Shown here piece by piece: positions 62,002-64,000 of a stretch of 64,000 bases of DNA. Position 1 is the first letter of the stretch. Each line of letters begins with the position of its first letter. Below the pieces are notes generated by a model. The model searched no databases and had not been told where the DNA came from. It worked only from the letters and a program-made list of their open reading frames with translations. Made by a program: the position numbers and the translations under genes. The DNA is from JACVRW01 sp963728495 (GTDB lineage: Bacteria; Actinomycetota; Thermoleophilia; Solirubrobacterales; Thermoleophilaceae). The stretch lies in assembly GCA_963728495.1 (NCBI GenBank), contig CAVSKI010000011.1, positions 682,001-746,000 of the forward strand. The letters run 5' to 3'.

Positions 62002-64000
62002 ATGAAGAGGGGGATGCTGGTATCGGCTAAGCAGGGACTCGCCGTCAAGGCGTGCGGCTGGGCTGCGGCCCTTCTGCTGATCGTGTTCACGCTCCAAGTG
62101 ACCACCGATCTCGGCGGCTCAGAGCTGAGCGCAATCCTGGAGGACTACCTCTACAACGCTCTGCTGTTCACCGGCGCGGCCTTCTGCCTGTGGCGGGCCG
62201 CCGCCGTCAGGGAGGAACGGCTCGCGTGGGCCGTGATGGGCGCCGCCATCGCCATCTGGACCGCCGGGGACGTCCTGTGGACGGCGCTGTGGGCGGAGGA
62301 TGCGAACGCTCCCTACCCCAGCATCTCCGACGGCCTCTGGCTGGCCTGGTACCCGGCCAGCCTTGCCGTGCTGTTCCTGCTGATGCGCTCTCGGCTCGCC
62401 AGCTTCCGCGCCAGCCTTTGGCTCGACGGGACGATCGGGGCGCTGTGCGTAATCGCGCTTGGCTTCGCATTCGCCTACGAGCCGATCGCCGACGGGGCCA
62501 CGGGGTCGACCGCAGCCGTGCTGACCAATCTCGCCTATCCGCTAGGCGACATGCTGGTGCTGGGCGTGGTGGTGGCCATATTCGGCCTCACGGGCTGGCG
62601 CCCCGGGCGCGCCTGGCTGATCCTCGGCGCGGGATTGGCCCTCGCCGCCATCGCTGATGTGACCTACCTCGCCCAGGCGGCGCTGGGCACCTACTCGGAC
62701 GCGTCGCTGGTCAATGCCGGCTGGCCCGCGTCGGCGCTGCTGATCGGCCTTGCCGCGTGGCAGCCGGCCAAGCGCGGCGTCGCCCCGGACGTGGAGGGCC
62801 TGCGCGTGGTCGCGGTGCCCTTCGTATGCGGGCTCATTGGCATCGCGCTGCTGGCCTACGACCACTTCGACCGGGTGAACAAGCCGGCCCTGGCGCTCAC
62901 CGCCGCGACGGTTCTGCTGGTGCTCACGCGTACCGGTCTCGTTTTCGTCGACTATCAGCGGATGCTCGGGCGCAGCCGCCACGAGGCCCTCACCGATTCG
63001 CTCACCGGCCTGCGCAACCGGCGCAGCCTGATGGCGGACCTCGAGGAGGAGCTGCCGGTGGCCACCCATGCCTATCCGCGCGCTCTGGCCCTCTTCGACC
63101 TGGACGGCTTCAAGGACTACAACGACAGCTTTGGCCACCTGGCGGGTGACGGCCTGCTGGCTCGGCTCGGGCTGCGCCTGGCCGACGCGGTGAAGGGTCA
63201 CGGGCGCGCCTATCGGCTCGGAGGCGACGAGTTCTGCGTGCTGCTGGAGCCCGGCGCGGCCGGGGTGGCCCCCCTGGTGGGGGCCTGCGTGGCGGCGCTG
63301 ACCGAGCGGGGGGAGGGCTTCGAGGTGACCACGTCCTACGGCTCGGTGGTCTCCCCCGAGGAGGTGAGCGACGCCACCGAGGCTCTGCAGATCGCCGATC
63401 GCCGCATGTATGCGCGCAAGGGCGGCCGGCGCATGTCCCCCGGGCGCCAGTCGCGTGACGTACTGCTGCGGATGCTCTCCGAGCGTCAGCCCGACCTGCA
63501 CGCGCACCTGCGCGGCACCGCCGACCTGGCCCTCGCGGTGGGGCGCGAGCTGGGCATGGACCCCGAAGCCCTGGACGAGGTGGCCCGGGCCGCGGAGCTG
63601 CACGACCTGGGCAAGGTGGCGATTCCCGACGAGATTCTGAATAAGCCGGGGCCGCTCGACGAAACGGAGTGGGGCTTCATGCGCCGGCACACGATCATCG
63701 GAGAGCGCATCCTGCTGGCCGCCCCGGCCCTGAAGCCGGTGGCGCGGCTCGTTCGCACCAGCCACGAGCGTTACGACGGCTCGGGCTACCCGGATGGCCT
63801 CGTGGGCGACGAGATTCCGCTCGGGGCGCGGATCGTGGGGGTCTGCGACGCCTTCGACGCGATGATCTCCGAGCGCCCCTATCGCGATCGACTCACCGAG
63901 TCGGAAGCCGTGGCAGAGCTGGAGCGCTGCTCGGGACACCAGTTCGACCCACAGGTCGTGACGGCGTTCGTGCAAGTGATGGACCGCGCACGAGCAGGAG
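62002..64000 (+). CDS. Membrane GGDEF + HD-GYP cyclic-di-GMP protein (partial at 3' end)
   Basis: A ~666-residue fragment cut by the window end. Eight or nine transmembrane helices fill residues ~10-310. The GGDEF domain (~320-470) has LTDSLTGLRNRRSLM, LFDLDGFKDYNDSFGHLAGD and an intact RLGGDEF. No RxxD inhibitory site is at the usual spacing. The HD-GYP domain (from ~485) has ELHDLGKVAIPDEIL, RRHTIIGERIL and SHERYDGSGYPDGL. So one protein can both make and degrade c-di-GMP. The start is ATG 62002 or 62014. It is divergent from proS and near rsiG. Confidence 0.93.
   Translation, partial: MKRGMLVSAKQGLAVKACGWAAALLLIVFTLQVTTDLGGSELSAILEDYLYNALLFTGAAFCLWRAAAVREERLAWAVMGAAIAIWTAGDVLWTALWAEDANAPYPSISDGLWLAWYPASLAVLFLLMRSRLASFRASLWLDGTIGALCVIALGFAFAYEPIADGATGSTAAVLTNLAYPLGDMLVLGVVVAIFGLTGWRPGRAWLILGAGLALAAIADVTYLAQAALGTYSDASLVNAGWPASALLIGLAAWQPAKRGVAPDVEGLRVVAVPFVCGLIGIALLAYDHFDRVNKPALALTAATVLLVLTRTGLVFVDYQRMLGRSRHEALTDSLTGLRNRRSLMADLEEELPVATHAYPRALALFDLDGFKDYNDSFGHLAGDGLLARLGLRLADAVKGHGRAYRLGGDEFCVLLEPGAAGVAPLVGACVAALTERGEGFEVTTSYGSVVSPEEVSDATEALQIADRRMYARKGGRRMSPGRQSRDVLLRMLSERQPDLHAHLRGTADLALAVGRELGMDPEALDEVARAAELHDLGKVAIPDEILNKPGPLDETEWGFMRRHTIIGERILLAAPALKPVARLVRTSHERYDGSGYPDGLVGDEIPLGARIVGVCDAFDAMISERPYRDRLTESEAVAELERCSGHQFDPQVVTAFVQVMDRARAG

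Noticed and set aside
62542..63975. A 477-residue minus-strand protein opposite the GGDEF-HD-GYP gene
   Set aside because: Shadow frame with His/Gly/Gln-rich composition; the plus-strand motifs are intact.
62002..64000. RxxD product-inhibition site in the GGDEF domain
   Set aside because: An RLAD sequence exists, but eleven residues rather than five separate it from GGDEF.

Overview
This is a high-GC chromosomal segment, densely packed on both strands, with no tRNA, rRNA, insertion sequence, phage gene or CRISPR array that I can see. The gene set is actinobacterial: recA-recX-miaB-miaA-dapF-hflX order, a garA-ftsR (FHA-MerR) pair, MurT/GatD, an RsiG-type anti-sigma protein and a wax ester synthase/DGAT. 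RNase J and RNase Y occur together, and there are many ANTAR/STAS/RskA-like regulators. I infer a Thermoleophilia/Solirubrobacterales-like actinobacterium; this is inference from gene content, not from a marker gene.

Layout. 1-4.4 kb: end of RNase J, a VOC protein, an AraC-type regulator, a broken cell-surface repeat gene and a two-component system. 4.4-13.3 kb: ftsK, a RodZ-like HTH membrane protein, cinA, a ThpR-DUF1801 fusion, a PyrD-like flavoprotein, a methyltransferase and small enzymes. 13.3-27.2 kb: recA-recX, RNase Y, miaB, a siderophore-type binding lipoprotein, miaA, a penicillin-acylase-family enzyme, dapF, a DapL-like aminotransferase and hflX. 27.2-38.4 kb: MazG, STAS, a PilB/GspE ATPase, a five-gene overlapping operon around murT/gatD, a HAD phosphatase, a CnoX-like thioredoxin-TPR protein and a DivIVA protein. 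38.6-48.2 kb: cupin, BI-1-type membrane protein, PdxH, SDR, an ANTAR/STAS group, dinB, WS/DGAT, a YbaK-type protein and amtB-glnB. 48.2-57.1 kb: an orphan NarL-type kinase, a serine-hydrolase/VanX fusion, nadE, a cyclase remnant, two hotdog thioesterases, a sigma-HTH/RskA fusion and an AGPS-like FAD oxidase. 57.1-64 kb: apt, ftsR, garA, rsiG, a CDP-alcohol phosphatidyltransferase, proS and a GGDEF-HD-GYP protein cut by the window end.

The strongest overall pattern is transcriptional. About twenty start codons have a TANNNT hexamer ending 6-9 nt upstream and no convincing Shine-Dalgarno sequence. That is the arrangement expected for leaderless mRNAs. Several divergent gene pairs are only 21-56 bp apart with overlapping or closely spaced -10 boxes, and at three loci a small hairpin runs into the next gene's -10 box.

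At residue level, the DapF homologue has Ser at both catalytic Cys positions, the PyrD homologue has a class-1-type Cys and an altered orotate pocket, the PII protein lacks the modifiable Tyr51, and the RsiG protein has His in place of the motif Gln. Unusual architectures include a class-A-beta-lactamase-like domain fused to a VanX-type dipeptidase, and a sigma-like HTH fused through one membrane helix to an RskA-like domain. Several short genes look frameshifted or truncated; some could be assembly errors.
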